NCBI RefSeq assembly: GCF_041146795.1
Contig: NC_135170.1
Coordinates: 30,987,533-31,051,532 of the forward strand
Source: Maylandia zebra
Taxonomy: Eukaryota; Chordata; Actinopteri; Cichliformes; Cichlidae
Direction of reading: 5' to 3'
DNA length: 64,000 nucleotides
Part shown: piece by piece, positions 50,343-63,300 of the stretch
Position numbering within the stretch: the first letter of the stretch is position 1
Layout of the letters: every line of letters starts with the position of its first letter
Position numbers and translations under genes: made by a program
The notes under the pieces: model-generated
What the model saw: the letters and a program-made list of their open reading frames with translations, nothing else
What the model was told of the DNA's origin: nothing
Databases searched by the model: none

Positions 50343-50892
50343 AAGAAATTTACCCCTTTCCTGCCGTGATCATTTTCCCCAAAGGATTTTAACTATTTGT
50401 GTCGCAGTTCAGTTTGCCTCAAAGCAGTTGCACTATTTAAGGAATAGGAAAATCCAACTATGTTTGTCTTGACTGAATATTAGTAACATTATTAAAAAGT
50501 GACATCATGACATAAAAAATACATAACAAAGGGCATATTTTACAACTTCACGGTTTTGTATGTTGTGTATCTATATATTATGTGACATGTCATTCAGCTA
50601 AACATGTTTTACTAGTCTGAGAAAGAAAACAGTATTCCGTTTAATGATCCCCTCTGTGTTATTATCATAGTTCAGGCTAATAATAAGTAAGAATAGGCCC
50701 CTTGTCTTCCAGAGCAGCAGGACTTTGAAGTTTCCTGATATCATTGAAGGCAACATGAAGCTGAGTGGCAGACATGCTCCTCACGCCCTCTCCTCTTTCT
50801 TGCAGGGTAAAAATAATGACAAACTGTTGACATGTGATGTGACATATTGTGTTACTTAATGCGTTAATGAAAACATGCGTTTTAAGGTTGTC
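50343..50892. other. Intergenic DNA, slc4a1 side
   Basis: Short AT-rich interval between the hAT element and the slc4a1 poly(A) signal. No coding sequence was recognised. Confidence 0.4.
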
Positions 50893-51825
50893 TTTATTTT
50901 TTAATAAAATTAAATCCAAAGCATGTACAGTGTTTTGCACACAAATGTGATGGGCAACATAAAATGCACGACAAGGAAAATGTATACAGAGTTTTACCTG
51001 ATTATGTCATCAGTATAACAATCAATACAAACAATAAGATCTCAGCTTCAACTATCTACCTGCACTGCACATCTCATTTAAAATCACAAAGCATTTAAAC
51101 ACTTACACACAAGCAGTGCATTTATATTCTATATAGGCCAACTGAACAAAAAAAGTCTAAACTGTTGCATAAAGAATACACAAAGTAAATGGGAAAACTT
51201 CAGAAACAACTTCACACTTTTCTGAATAATCTGATACACTATGGACAAAAGGCACATTATAGTCTCACAAAATTAATTATTTTGTGCTCATCTGAAGAGC
51301 TGACATCAGCTTTCCTTAGCTTAAAGTAAGGTGAAATTACATTATTATAACATAGGCAGAACTACAATTTAACTGCATTGTTGTAATATTAAAGCCATGC
51401 TGTAATTGAGCACTAAAAGAAAATAACACTATTATATATAAATGGATCTATCTAACATCTCAGGGGAAAATATCTCTTATTTTCAAAATTCATTCATTCA
51501 TTTTTCCCTGAGAGAAAATGCCACTCTGTATCTAAGTACATAAACAGCCACTTATACCTTAAAAAACATTTTTGAAATCCTAAAACCTCAAAATATTAAT
51601 TAGTAATACCTGATAGGTCTCGATGATGAAATTGAATACATTTTGGTTGTCTGTTATGGTTGCAAACACAAATTTAGATGCAGAAGTCATATATTAATAA
51701 ATGTCAGGTAATGCCCTTTAAAGACAAACAATAATGGAACAGTTTGAATCTGCAAAGAAGTGGCATCACTAAATAAAATGTGACTATGAACGGTATGGTG
51801 ATGTTTGTGGCAGTATGGATCCATC
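50893..51825 (-). other. slc4a1: slc4a1 3' untranslated region with poly(A) signal
   Basis: TTTATT at 50893-50898 on the + strand is AATAAA for slc4a1, about 930 bases after its stop codon. No other coding sequence lies between. Confidence 0.5.
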
Positions 51826-54800
51826 CTACTCATCCTCCTCAAATGTCACTTTGGCGTCATCAGCGTCCAGCTGCAACACATGCAGATCAGGTTACAACAA
51901 AGAAATGTACATATGAAATGACACGAAGAGCTACATCTGAAAAATATAGATAAGCACTTACACATTTCATTTCCATGGCAGAGAAGAGCCTGCCAGTCAT
52001 GAACATGCGCAGAGGAACGGTAAGAATGAGAACAAAAGGCAGAGCCAGAGAGAAGCTGCTCATCTTCACCGCCCAAAGTACACCCAGGCACACGAGCTGG
52101 ATCAGAGTGAACAGATGCATTCGCATGGTACTCACCTGTACAAATGACAAAAATAAGAGTGAGAAATGCACTAATTGACAAGCTATTTGGTAATTATTAC
52201 ACCATTAGACTTGGATATATAAGAAAAAGCAGGATGGGATACATAATCTAATGCAAGGAGCTGTGAACCATTGGCTGTTTTTGAAAGTACCGTTAACAGG
52301 TCTGGGAAAGTGAGTAAAAATGAAAGCAAGGTAAAAAATGATCACAAAGATATACAACAAAAGACACAAATGTGAGGCACAAAGCTACAAAGACATGCAA
52401 AAAATAGCAAATAGATTAAAAATTGTAAACAATACTAAATACTTTTTGTGCTCTGAGGAAAACTGTCTAACACAGTGAGTTAGCTTCAAAACATGAAGGT
52501 GTACGGCATGCAAATTTTTATGATTAGCTGATTAGTGTAAAATAAACTGTATTGTGCTGAATAGATACCCTGGTGGCATAGGCATCAGGGGGATGGTATT
52601 TCTTGGGAGTAATGAGCAGAAGGATCCTGTCCCACATCTGGATTCCATTTAGAGAAGTGATACCCATATAGAGGAAGATGCCAAACAAGGCTGTCATTGG
52701 AATCATCTTCAGAATAGGCTCCATGTAAATAGAAACTCCTGAAAATTGGCATGAGAGGTAAAATGGTTATTTACTCTGACTCTGAAGTGCCTGCATCATT
52801 GCTGTAGATGGCAGCACCTACCAATCATGATGGCCACAATCATGCCGCTGACCCTCTGCTCAATCACTTTCTCTATCTCTGGTTTGGGGCCCTTAGACAT
52901 GACAGTGAGAGCATTGGCGTGGGTGACAGATCGCACAGTGGCAGCACTCAGCCAAGGGACTCCAAAGATAGATGCGATTCCTCCCATGGTGACCAGGATG
53001 AGAAGGTCCCAGTGGAAACCCGACCCTTTTATCATTTTCCTTTCCGCTTTGCTCACAATCAGCCTGGGATTCCCAGAGAACATTGAAAACAGAGATTTCT
53101 TAAATATTTTCTTTTTAAGTAGTTGAAATCACAAAAACTAATACTGTATTCGTTTAAAGTGTCACTCACGTAGTAATTTGGGACTCAAGGAAGATGAGGA
53201 TGAAGACAAGCACTGCAGGTATACAGCTGGCACCTATCATCCAGCCGGGGAAAGGCTTCTTTTCTCCCATGGGATTGATAAACCATCCCCTCACCGTGGG
53301 GTTAGTCACTTCAATACCTTTTGGCACAACCAGTTTCTATGAGAAGACAGAGTGATGATGCTAATTAGAAAGACAGTTAAAGGTAGATTCTTTGGACTTC
53401 CATCATACATTTTGAGAACTGTTTGGATTCATAAAATTCATGCTAATGGGACAGACGTGGAGGGGGCAAGTTATCTTGCTTTCTCTCTAAGGGTTAGTTT
53501 AAAAAAGATAAGTTTAAGAATGCTAAACATGTGACATTAGAAAGGGTTTTGATTTGTCTTTGAATGTAGACACAGCTCTAACTGATCTCAAGAAAGGCAC
53601 ATTTCCATCTAATTTAGGGAATGTTTAAAAGCTCTGCACCTGATCACCATATAGGTGTAACTGGGTTAGAAACACTGAGCGTGTCAGATATGTATTTGGC
53701 TTGTGATTATTTGCACACAAAGACATGGATACTTTTTAAATAAATATTTTTTATATGCTCATTTCCACAACACTCACCTGAGTGTAAGCATCTTCAATGC
53801 TGATATCTACTGCAATCATGAAGAAAATAGCAATGGGGACTCCGAAATCTCCAATCAAACGACGAAGCTAGTAAGAAAGAGAGCAAAGGACACAAAAAGG
53901 TCAGATTCTCAGCATCTAAATAAAGTGTTGAGTTGGAAAACTTCTCCGTTCAAGACTTGATCTTACCCAGCCAGGAAGGAAATGGCCATTCTTAAATTGA
54001 CGGAAGAAGTATGCAATGAAGAAGCAGCCAAACATCAGGCACATAGAGAGCAGGGCAGTGTTGGGGTATGCCCTTTCAATTTCAACATTCTTAACTGTTA
54101 CATTTCCATCTGGATGAATCTCAACATGCTCCGTCATGACTGGGTGGAAAGGATTGTCCAGTGTATCATTCAGATATTCATAGTTCAGGATCAAAGGATG
54201 GGTTTTGAAGATCTGAAAAAGAGAAGGAATAGAATAGAATAGACCTTTGTAGTCATTGTACATGTACAACGAAATTATGAGAAAGTACAAGAAGATAAAG
54301 CAAATAAGACAGTTAGAGAAATCAAATTAAACCTTGAAGAGCTTATTGAAGGTCTCGTAGATGAAGATGAGAGAGATGAGGATGGAGAAGATTTCTTGGG
54401 TGAAGCGGGAAATGTATCGGACCAGGAAACTGCCCTCCATTGCCACGATGAGAACCACGATCACTATCAGCCACATACCCACCCATATGCGGCCTACGAT
54501 GTACTCAATACCCTGCATCTTGCAGAACTGTTAAAAAAGGAAAAAAGGAAAGGAAGTTTTAAAAGTAGCCTTTAAGAAACTTGAGTTTTTGAGTTCTAAC
54601 ATGCAACGACTTTTACATACAACGAAAAAAGCTTCCTCAAACACCAGCAATGGTCCGGAAAAGCCGATGACAAGGACTGGCTGGGCGGCAATTAAACAGA
54701 AGAAGACACCCTGGGCGGCAGTGGAGATCATAAGCTCTGACACGCCCATCATTTTTTCCGTTTTGTCAGCTGGGTGCACACAATAAGGATGAATATTAAT

Positions 54801-57800
54801 GAAACAAAGCAAATTTCTAAAACGAGTTAAGAATGCAAAATCACACATTTCTCTCTATGTCGCTCTCTTTTACCTAGAAGCCCTCCGAAGGTGATGGCTG
54901 GAGAAAGGGCAGCGAAGTAAATAAAGATGACGGCAGCAAGAACCTGAGGGTTCACAGCATCTGTGAAGTCGCTGATGTAGTGGCGGTAACGGCGCTTGAT
55001 ATCCTTCACCATGCCACCAAAAGGATAGCCCGTTCGGGCCAGAGGATCCTCCTTCGGCCCCGGTGGAGGTTGCAGAGCTAGAGAAACAAACAAATCAAAT
55101 ACATTTTATTTACTGCCAAAATCCTTCAGTTCTTCCTTATGCACGAGATTCTTTTAGTTTTTTTGTGTCCATTTTTTCTTTTTCTGTTACTGTGTACAAT
55201 AAATTTAATCTAAAGGATCTATTACTCCCCAAACCTCATTGGCTCATTTTGCTGTTGTAGGTGTTGTAGATATCTCTTTTTAAACGCCAAATAGGAGCTT
55301 CTTATTTTAGTTGTATGCTGACCTTTCACCCTTTCCCCAAAGGTAAGACGGGGGTCAGTGGAACGGAGTCTGTCACTCAAGAGTTTTTTCTGGAAGTCAA
55401 TCACCGGCTCCAGCATTGCCTTATCTTGGATCTGAGTGGGTGGAATCACAATGCTGCAGTCCATGAAGTCAGCGATGGCATCTGTGATCTCTTTTGAAGT
55501 CTGAGCCAAGTGAGCTTCCAGGCAGAACACCTGACATAGAGACAGATATAAGTTTTTATTCACCTGAAACCAAACAAATGAGGTGTCCTTTATTTTGATT
55601 AAACTGCGCAATTTCTACAGAGGCATGTTTCCTCTTCTTGCTCACCCAGTCGGCCAGCAGAGCACCCATGGCACGACCGCTTTCACTGTAGTTGATTCCA
55701 CTGTGGCCGGGGCCCACCAACAGAAATATGAAGCGAACAGGGATAGAAGACTCCAGGACAGACTCCATCACTACAGAGTCACTCAGCCTGGCGAAGGCCA
55801 CCGCTGGTTTCTGCAGGAAGTCCAGTTCACCTGTGAGAAACACGCACATTTTGATATATCTGTTCTAGAACTAGGTACAAAAACTGAAGATAAATGAATG
55901 GGAAATCAGGAAAAGTTAGGCATACCTGAGAGGACAATTGAAGCCTCTACATTGTCAGAGCTGTCTCTCTGCAGAGAGAACAAGTAAAGTAGTAAAACAT
56001 GTAAACTCTGCTTCACTGACAATAAATAAATAAATACACATATAATAATCTGCATAACCTCCCCCCAAATTTGTACCTTTTTCGTGACAGAAAAGGTCTG
56101 CATCTGAATATCACCAAAGGGAGTGACCACAGGTCCCTCAGTTTGACTGGAAGGACAAATCAAATGAGCAGTCATGTTTAAGAATTTGGCATCTTGCAAA
56201 AGAAATATGTTGTATGGGTTACCTGCGTTTCATCAGGAGAACTCTCATCAGGTCACTGTGATCACTGGAACGGATCACATCCTTGTTCAGCATTTCATCA
56301 ACCATTTTCTCAACCACAGCAGACAGATTGCTGGCATTCATGTCAAGGATAATAGCACCTGGGGAAATGTAACACAGGTTTTAAAGTTTGATTTTATTCA
56401 GATATAAACAGTGATTTGTGTACACATTAAGCTCCATACTCACCTGTACTCATGGCCTTGCGGACGTGGAGCAGGCTGGTAAAAGTGAGATAGGAGACAT
56501 GAGAAGGACCCCATTTTCCTGTGGCCTGGTTAAAGTTTTCCTCGTAGCCCACCCAGCGGCCAGTCTCCTGCCAGATGTTTCCCTCGAGCTCATTCAGCTC
56601 CACATAGGCCTATGATAATTCAGTGTGATTAGTTCATTTCATTGGTGAATTTTAATAATGGATTTGAAACACTAAAAACTGTAAACTAACTTGGGCATCC
56701 CCTCTTGTTGTGGCATTGGTATTCAGGTTCAGAAACGCTGAAATAAAAAGACAGAGGTGTGATTTGTACGTAGGTATATAAAATCAAACCACAACACAGA
56801 GAAAACACAGACTTTAAGAAGACTTTACCCTCTGAATTGGTGGGAATGACGATGGGCTTCGGAGATGGCTCATCCTCTTCCACCTCCTCCCTCCCCCTTT
56901 CAAGGTCAAAGTCATCACTCTGACCTGGTATGGTCCTAGTGATAGCACCAAAGGAAAACACTATTTAAGATCAGGGATCATCATGAATTCTGCTCAAAAA
57001 CACCTTCTGACATCACATCAAGTCTTACAGGCAAGTCGTAAAGACAAGCAGGCAGTTGATCTGTGATTAGATATAAATTAAAAAAATTACATTGCCTTAT
57101 CTGTGTTTTTAGAGAGATTAACTTTGAAGTCAGTGATTGCATTTAGCAAAGTAAATATCTTTCCTTGATTAAATCAGTCAAACCACTCACACAGTTAGTC
57201 TGTCATTAGTGTCATTCTGAAAATGGCCACAAGATGGCAGGCTTGCTCAACTAATTTGTTAGCTGCTTTGTAGCGTAACGATGATTGGCTGTGTATCTCA
57301 TTGCTGACCTATAAACTTAAACTACCTCTGCTACCCGGAATTCATGATAATTAAACATTTGTCAGTGTGCGAGCTTTTGTAAGAGGCATCCAGACCTCTC
57401 TTTCCTACATGACTTAAATCAAACATAATTGTAAGCTGTGGCTATTGAGAGCAGCCCAACACGCTGTTAGGCAGGCACTATAATTGTAAGCAGCTGCCCA
57501 TGTATTACACCCAGAAGGTATCTCGCAATATACAAATGTCTCTTTTTGATATTTTTCTGACCATCTGATAAGCATCATTAAGTTTATGTGCTATTCTGTT
57601 GCTAAACTGCGATCAAGTAAATGTGGATGTTTTCACTTAATGCAGCTGACTACTGCTATTGCTGTATCTGAAAACCTAAACAATTAGCCAAAAGAGCCTA
57701 AAAGCCTCATAGCCTAACTTTGTGATGGAAACTTAACAGACAAAATAGTTTGATTAGAACTTAACCTAAATACAGTCATGGAGGAAGTTGTTGGGGCAAG

Positions 57801-58119
57801 AGTATGCTCATTCTCATTTGAGGGCAGGGAAGGACCCACTTATCTTATCAGAGACACCACAATTTCAACATAAACATGGACTGCAGTTTTGCTTAACGAC
57901 GCCAGGAGGAACTCACAGCATCACTGGAGAAGGGAAGGCTGAGCCATTGTCTTCATACGACATGTCACTGCCCTAGATATGAGCAAAGTTGTAAAAGAAG
58001 TCATTGAAACAGCTGGATGAAAATGGATCAAAAAAAGTGACATAGATTTTAGATGGATGAATGGATGGATGTAAAATCACAAAACAAACAACCTCCTCAA
58101 AAGTTAAGTTGTTTTCCAT
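51826..58119 (-). CDS. slc4a1: Band 3 anion exchange protein (AE1)
   Basis: Plasma-membrane Cl-/HCO3- exchanger of red cells. Twenty coding exons: 58119-58093, 57972-57917, 56935-56829, 56737-56691, 56609-56444, 56358-56223, 56146-56077, 55968-55926, 55830-55646, 55530-55323, 55077-54874, 54769-54621, 54527-54333, 54212-53967, 53867-53778, 53336-53170, 53063-52822, 52738-52569, 52135-51962, 51870-51826. Phases agree, 908 residues (human 911). It has an acidic N-terminus and a cytoplasmic domain (about 70-350; [30 protein letters not shown]). The membrane domain follows from about 390: [112 protein letters not shown]. The glutamate matching human E681 (FLESQ) and lysines matching K539 (ETFNKL) and K851 (LWAVK) are kept. 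The fourth loop has an NVT sequon. The tail LDADDAK is kept but ends early. Confidence 0.96.
57839..57851 (-). promoter_or_regulatory. Double GATA motif in slc4a1 intron
   Basis: CTTATCTTATCAG, read on the minus strand as CTGATAAGATAAG: two adjacent WGATAR sites in the intron just after the second coding exon. AE1 is a GATA1 target in vertebrates, so the motif is a candidate erythroid element. Sequence evidence only. Confidence 0.4.
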
Positions 58120-60960
58120 GGATGTTGGCTTATCTGTCCTCCCAGTTTTCAGATACTTTCATGCATTCCCTAAGGCAGAGGATGAATGAACATATAATTA
58201 AAAACACATGGGATAACTAATAAGAAATAACAACACCTCACTATGGACTAAGTGCAAGACAGGTGTTTTATCTGTTGGGATTTCTGGCATACTTTGATTC
58301 CCTAAATGATCACAGTAAAACCTGCTTTGATCTTTTTTAGGGAGTTTCAATGAGGAATCCATCATATATCATCCTCGTTCGTGAGCAGAGTTGCAGCTGA
58401 GGGCAGATAATCAACCAGCCGTTAAGAATATGAACTACGTTACAGCTGAAAAAAAGGCCCTACAGTCTTATCTCTGGGTTACACCCTTCAACAAGACACA
58501 TCTCTTATCCTCAACAGCACTACAGTAATAATTTTCAAATTTTGGACTATTTGGTATTGAACCATAAGTTATAGAAAAATATTATAAATCTAACTGAAAT
58601 TTTTTTGAGTGTAGTGTATTTCAAGTTTTCAAACAAACGAACAAGTCTTGCACTTTTGGTATAAATGGCAACCGAAAATATTTGTTGTTGGACACCTAAA
58701 AGGTAGAAAAATAAAGGTTTCACATTGCAAATCTACTCTATACCAGATTCGAATAATGCTTTTGCAATTCTTGGAACAAATGACATTAGTTAGTTTAAGT
58801 CTTAAGAAGGCGTTGTCATTTGCTGATAAAGATATTTTTCCCGGCACTGAAAATATGCAGATTATTAAACATATAGTCAGAATAAGCAGTAATATATATT
58901 TTAAACAATAATAAAAATCTAAACATTTCATGCATGTTCTATCATGCATTCAAATTAACAACAAAAAGCGGAAAATAAAGCAACAAATATAAACAACAAA
59001 TTTTTTCTTTAACAAGATTACCAGAAAATTACTCAAGCAAATGAATTAATTTCACTCTAAACTTCTTACAAACATGTCAGAAACATAAGAAGCTTGACTC
59101 TATGTTCCTACTGGAGTACATTCCGATATCCATCCTGTTTGACCCCTTCCCTGTGGATCATTAATGCTAAAAAGTGTGAACCCTACAACAGGAGGTAACA
59201 CCCCTACCTGTACACAGGTACTCCTACCAGGTTTCCAGCACAGGAAATAGGCCGATCACAGGCCGAGCCGTTCTGTCAGCTTCAACAAGCCCGGCGACAA
59301 AATGAGCCAGAACAAGCGAAAAGACAAATACAGCAAGAAAACTAGAGTAGCGGGAACACCCATATGAAACTACGTCGACCGTAAGAGGTGCAGTACCCTC
59401 CTGGTCCTCTGGTTGGCTGTTGGGGCAACCTGGCAAGGAATGGGTGGGGGGTGATAGAGACAAACATGGCTATCAGCCTTAGACACCTTGACATAGGGAT
59501 ATCCCAACCCTAATTTGGACGATCCGCCCTCTCAGCATGAACCAAGTCTGGACAGGGACAGCATGAAACAGCAAGCTGTACTTCAGCTTGTCGAAGGAGC
59601 ACACATGGGCCAAAGAGGGTAAAGAAGGGGGCAATGTACAGTATCAAGAGCAGAGCATCCTACTACGTCAGTTTGTTTACGTACTGGGGATTCCCTCAAA
59701 TTAGGGGTTGGGTGAGTGATGTGATGGGAACACATTAAACTCAACTTTTTTTTTGGTTACAGCCTTCAAGCTCACCTGGTTTGTCCCTCGAACATGTCAT
59801 GTGGTATCAACAGGGTGAGACATCCTCAGCAGTTGCCTGGCGGTGGAGGCTGGTAGCTGGTGATAGATAAGCCACACATGGATGTGGCTAGACTGAGAAA
59901 AAGTGTAAAACAGATGAATAAAGACACAAAAACAATAAGAGCAATATAATTTTTTTCAAAACATGTGATAACAGCTTGTGGAAGAGCACTGCTAATGAGA
60001 ATTTACTGCAGTGCAAGTCCAAAAACAAGTGCAGTTATCAGTCAACACACAAAGTAAACTGACCGTTTTCCTGTTCACAAGTCTTCTGGGGGTAAAACCA
60101 ACCATACAGGCAATCTGAAAAGCACTCCTGTTGGCATTCACTTAAAGCCACAGAACACATGATTGTCATCACTGATAAACTAAATGCATTTTTGAAGGCT
60201 TCAGTATCAGTTCTGTATTAAGATATGTGACCTGGGCCCAAGCCAGCATCCCTGCCAGCATCTGCCAACGCCAGCCCCCCTGAGCCTGCGTTCAGTGTGA
60301 GTAAAACTGATTAATCCCGTGTGTTTTCCCTGAGACAGCAAATTCCAATCATAAGGCTCTTTCCAGTTTCTTAGCAGGCCAATAATAAAGTGGTGTTTTC
60401 TCTTTCTGAGTCTGCAGATTTACAAATTAGGTGTTCTGTTTCTGAGAGGGAGAGCAATATAACTATGTGTTCTTTTTCCGCATTGAGACTGAATGCTGTA
60501 GTGTAAGAAAGACTTGTGCTATTTTGTGCTCTTCAGTCTGTACAAGCTGCGTTAGCATCTGAGGGAGACAGTCTCAGAGATTGCTTTATGAAGGGCCATC
60601 CAAGACACTGAATCCCAGCTGCCATGCCCCCAGTCATCCCATGTGTCCTGTGCGTCTTTCATTGGGTCCTGCACAGCTCAAGTCTTAACTCAAGACTGTG
60701 TGTCTGAAATTCAACAGCGTCTGAGTTCTGGACTTTGTTTATGGCCCGAACTATTAGCATTAAAGCTAGCCTTGGTGTCATTCCTGTCTCTTGTGTCCAA
60801 TATTTGGGTCTGAAATTCATCCGCCCATCACACAGCCTTAAATATGACAGATCTTGGATCAAGATCACAGTCTTTAAAACTGCAAAGTTTGGCATTGACA
60901 CTGTGGTTGGTGGAGAATGTGCTGTTAGCGACTAATCTTGCAGATGTTGGTGTATGATGT
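58120..60960. other. slc4a1: slc4a1 upstream region
   Basis: No conserved coding exon. The 5' non-coding exon(s) of slc4a1 must lie here but cannot be placed confidently. Candidate erythroid motifs: CTTATCTG at 58129-58136, CTTATCTC at 58467-58474, and TGATAGATAAGCCACAC at 59861-59877, which combines two GATA sites with a CACC-like box. The open frames on both strands at 58629-58949 and the 79-codon minus frame at 59224-59463 have no recognisable similarity. Confidence 0.45.
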
Positions 60961-60964
60961 TATG

Positions 60965-61225
60965 CCGTTAGCCAGAGATTTCCAAACTTTTTGAGGTGAC
61001 GGGCCTTTTGTATGACCTCTGATCAAAATAATAATGTGAATGTGTGTTTCAGAGAAATTTACCAGCTTGTGTAAAGTAAAATGAAAAAAATGAAAAATGA
61101 AAAAAATTCTGAAAACATGTATAACACATAATGTGCTTTATGTAGCTTTGTTTAAATGTTGTATTACTCACAAATACTTGTATATTAACTATCTGGCGGC
61201 CTGGTATCTGGCCGATAGTGGTGTC
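60965..61225. mobile_element. Possible hAT MITE relic
   Basis: GATTTCCAAACTTTTTGAGG followed by TGACGGGCC on the left, and GCGGCCTGGTATCTGGCC on the right, resemble degraded ends of CCAAACTTTTT/GGGCC-type hAT elements. No target duplication or coding capacity was seen. Weak call. Confidence 0.3.
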
Positions 61226-61269
61226 CATTGATATCACTATGAAACTATGAATGAACACTTTTGGAATTA

Positions 61270-62512
61270 AATAGTAAATAAAAAAGTGTGAAATGATTCA
61301 AAACATGTTTTATATTTTAGAAGTAGCCATTCTTTGCTTGGAGTACTGCTTTGCACACTCTTGGCATTCTCTCGATGAGCTTCATGAGGTAGTCATTGTT
61401 TTCCGACAGTCTTGAAGGAGTTCCCTGAGATGCTGAGCACTCTTTTTCCCTTTGCCATCTCAACAGGGTTTAGGTCAGGTGACCATGGAGGCGAGACCAT
61501 CTGGCGCAGCGCTCCATGACTCTCCTTCTTGGTCAAATTGCCCTTACGCAGCCTGAAGATGTGTTTGGGGTCATTGTCCTGTTGAAAAATAAATGATGGT
61601 CCAATTAAATGCAAACCGGATGGGATGGCATGTCGGCAGAGGACGCTGTGATAGCCATAATGTTTAAGTGTGTTTTCAATTTTCAATAAATCCCCAACAG
61701 TGTCACCAGCAAAACACCCCCAAATCATCACATCACCTCCTTCATGCTTCATGGTGGGAACCATGCATGTAGAGACCATCCGTTCACCTTTTCTGACAGG
61801 GCAGGTGGAACCCAAGATCTCATATTTGGATTCATAAGACCAAAGCACAGATTTCTACTGGTCTAATGTCCATTCCTTCTGTTTCTTGGCCCAAACAAAT
61901 CTCTTTGCTTGTTGCTTTTCCTTAGACCATAAAGCCCTGATTCACGCAGTCTCCTCTGAACAGTTGACGTAGAGATGTGTCTGCTGCTGGAACTCTGTGA
62001 GGCATTTATCTGGGCTCTAATCTGGGTTCTTAAAGTAATGATGGACTGTCATTTCTCTTTAGTTAGCTGATTGGTTCTTGCCATAATATGAATTCTAACA
62101 GTTGTTAAATAGGCTGTCAGCTGTGTACCAACCTGACGACACAACTGATGGTCCCAACCCCATTAAGAAGGCAAGAAATTCCACAAACGAACCCTGACAA
62201 AGCCCACCTGTGAAGTGAAAACCATTTCAGGTGACTACATCACGAAGCTCATTGAAAGAAGGCCAAGGGTTTGCAGCGCTGTAAACAAAGTAAAGGGATG
62301 GTGACTTTCAGGAATATAAAATGTAAAACATGTTTAGAGTTATTTAGCAATTTTTTTCTTTGCTACGTAATTCCATATATCTTGCGTCGTATATTTGATG
62401 TCTTCAGTACATTTACAATGTAAAAATATAAGATAGTAAAAAGTAGTCAAAATAAAGAAAAACCATTAAATGAGACGATGTGTCCAAACTTTTGACTGGT
62501 AGTATACATACA
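61270..62512 (-). mobile_element. Tc1-like DNA transposon relic with transposase fragment
   Basis: The right end carries the terminal repeat TGTCCAAACTTTTGACTGGT (about 62480-62505). The left end is degraded, near 61255-61290. A minus-strand frame (61848-61393, 151 codons) encodes the C-terminal half of a DDE transposase: GDVMIWGCFA, then FQQDNDPKH (second catalytic Asp), LTKKESHGALRQM and PPWSPDLNPVE (third acidic residue). The sequence after NPVEMAK lacks the usual W-DEL segment. The N-terminal helix-turn-helix part is broken into short frames at about 61850-62280. The copy is inactive. Confidence 0.9.
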
Positions 62513-62585
62513 AAAAAGCTATAAATAATAAACAGCCTGTACCAATAGCGGGGTCTGAAGTTCTGAGACTACCACTGAAAATATA

Positions 62586-62623
62586 TGTAAATTCATATAT
62601 ACGTGTATATATATGAATTTACA
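62586..62623. repeat. Perfect AT-rich palindrome, 16-bp arms
   Basis: Arms TGTAAATTCATATATA (62586-62601) and its exact reverse complement (62608-62623), loop CGTGTA. It lies between the Tc1 relic and the LINE relic. Confidence 0.85.
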
Positions 62624-62631
62624 GATACATG

Positions 62632-63300
62632 AGGAAGTCAGGAGTGGCAGAGAAGTATGTGAGGGTTACGCAGGACATGTAAGAGGACAGAGAGATAGTG
62701 GTGAGGTGTGCAGTGGGAGTGACGGATGGGCTGGGATTAAATCAGTGATCAACTCTGAGCCCCTTGTTCTTTGGTGATGAATAGGCTGACAGAGGAGGTC
62801 CGGCAAGTCTCAGTGCACTGTGATGGTTGCAGACAACATTATGATCTGTAGTAAGAGTTGGGAGCAGGTGGAAGAGAGGCTGAAGAGTTGGAGGTATGGT
62901 CTGGAAAGAAAAGGAATGAAATTCAGTAAAAGCAAGACAGAAAATGTGTGTGAATGAGAGGGACACTGGTATCACAGTGAAGATGCAAGGAGCAGAGTTG
63001 GTGAAACTAGATGAGTCTAAATGCTTGGGGTCAACAATCGTAGACAATGTACAGTTGACAAAAGAAGAAGAGAGTTCATGCAGGGTGGAGTGGGTGGAGA
63101 AGAGTGTCGGGGTGATTTGTGAATGAAGCATAGCACCAAGAGTAAAAGGGAGAGTTTACACAATGGTAGTGAGACCTTCTATGACAAATAGTTTGGAGAT
63201 GATGGAACTAATAAAAAGACAGGAGACTGAGATGGTTTAGACATGTGAAGAGGTGGGATATATTGGACAAAGGATGATGAATTTGGAGCTGCCAGGCAGG
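62632..63300 (+). mobile_element. LINE reverse transcriptase fragment (RTE-like, clade uncertain)
   Basis: Translated fragments on the + strand, in shifting frames, match a common fish non-LTR retrotransposon: SGVAEKYVRVTQDM (62640), EIVVRCAVGVTDG, VADNIMICSKSWEQVEERL (62823; the catalytic ADD is changed to ADN), GLERKGMKFSKSKTE, and at 63100-63290 pieces similar to the C-terminal VKGKVY, RHVKRW and ELPGRR segments. Multiple stops and frameshifts show an old dead copy lacking its 5' portion. Confidence 0.75.

Noticed and set aside
58629-58949. Overlapping 106- and 87-codon frames upstream of slc4a1
   Set aside because: AT-rich, no family resemblance, no splice support.
59224-59463. 79-codon minus-strand frame with a hydrophobic stretch
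   Set aside because: Tempting as an slc4a1 first exon because of position, but there is no donor joining it in frame to the MENNLTFEE exon and no homology.
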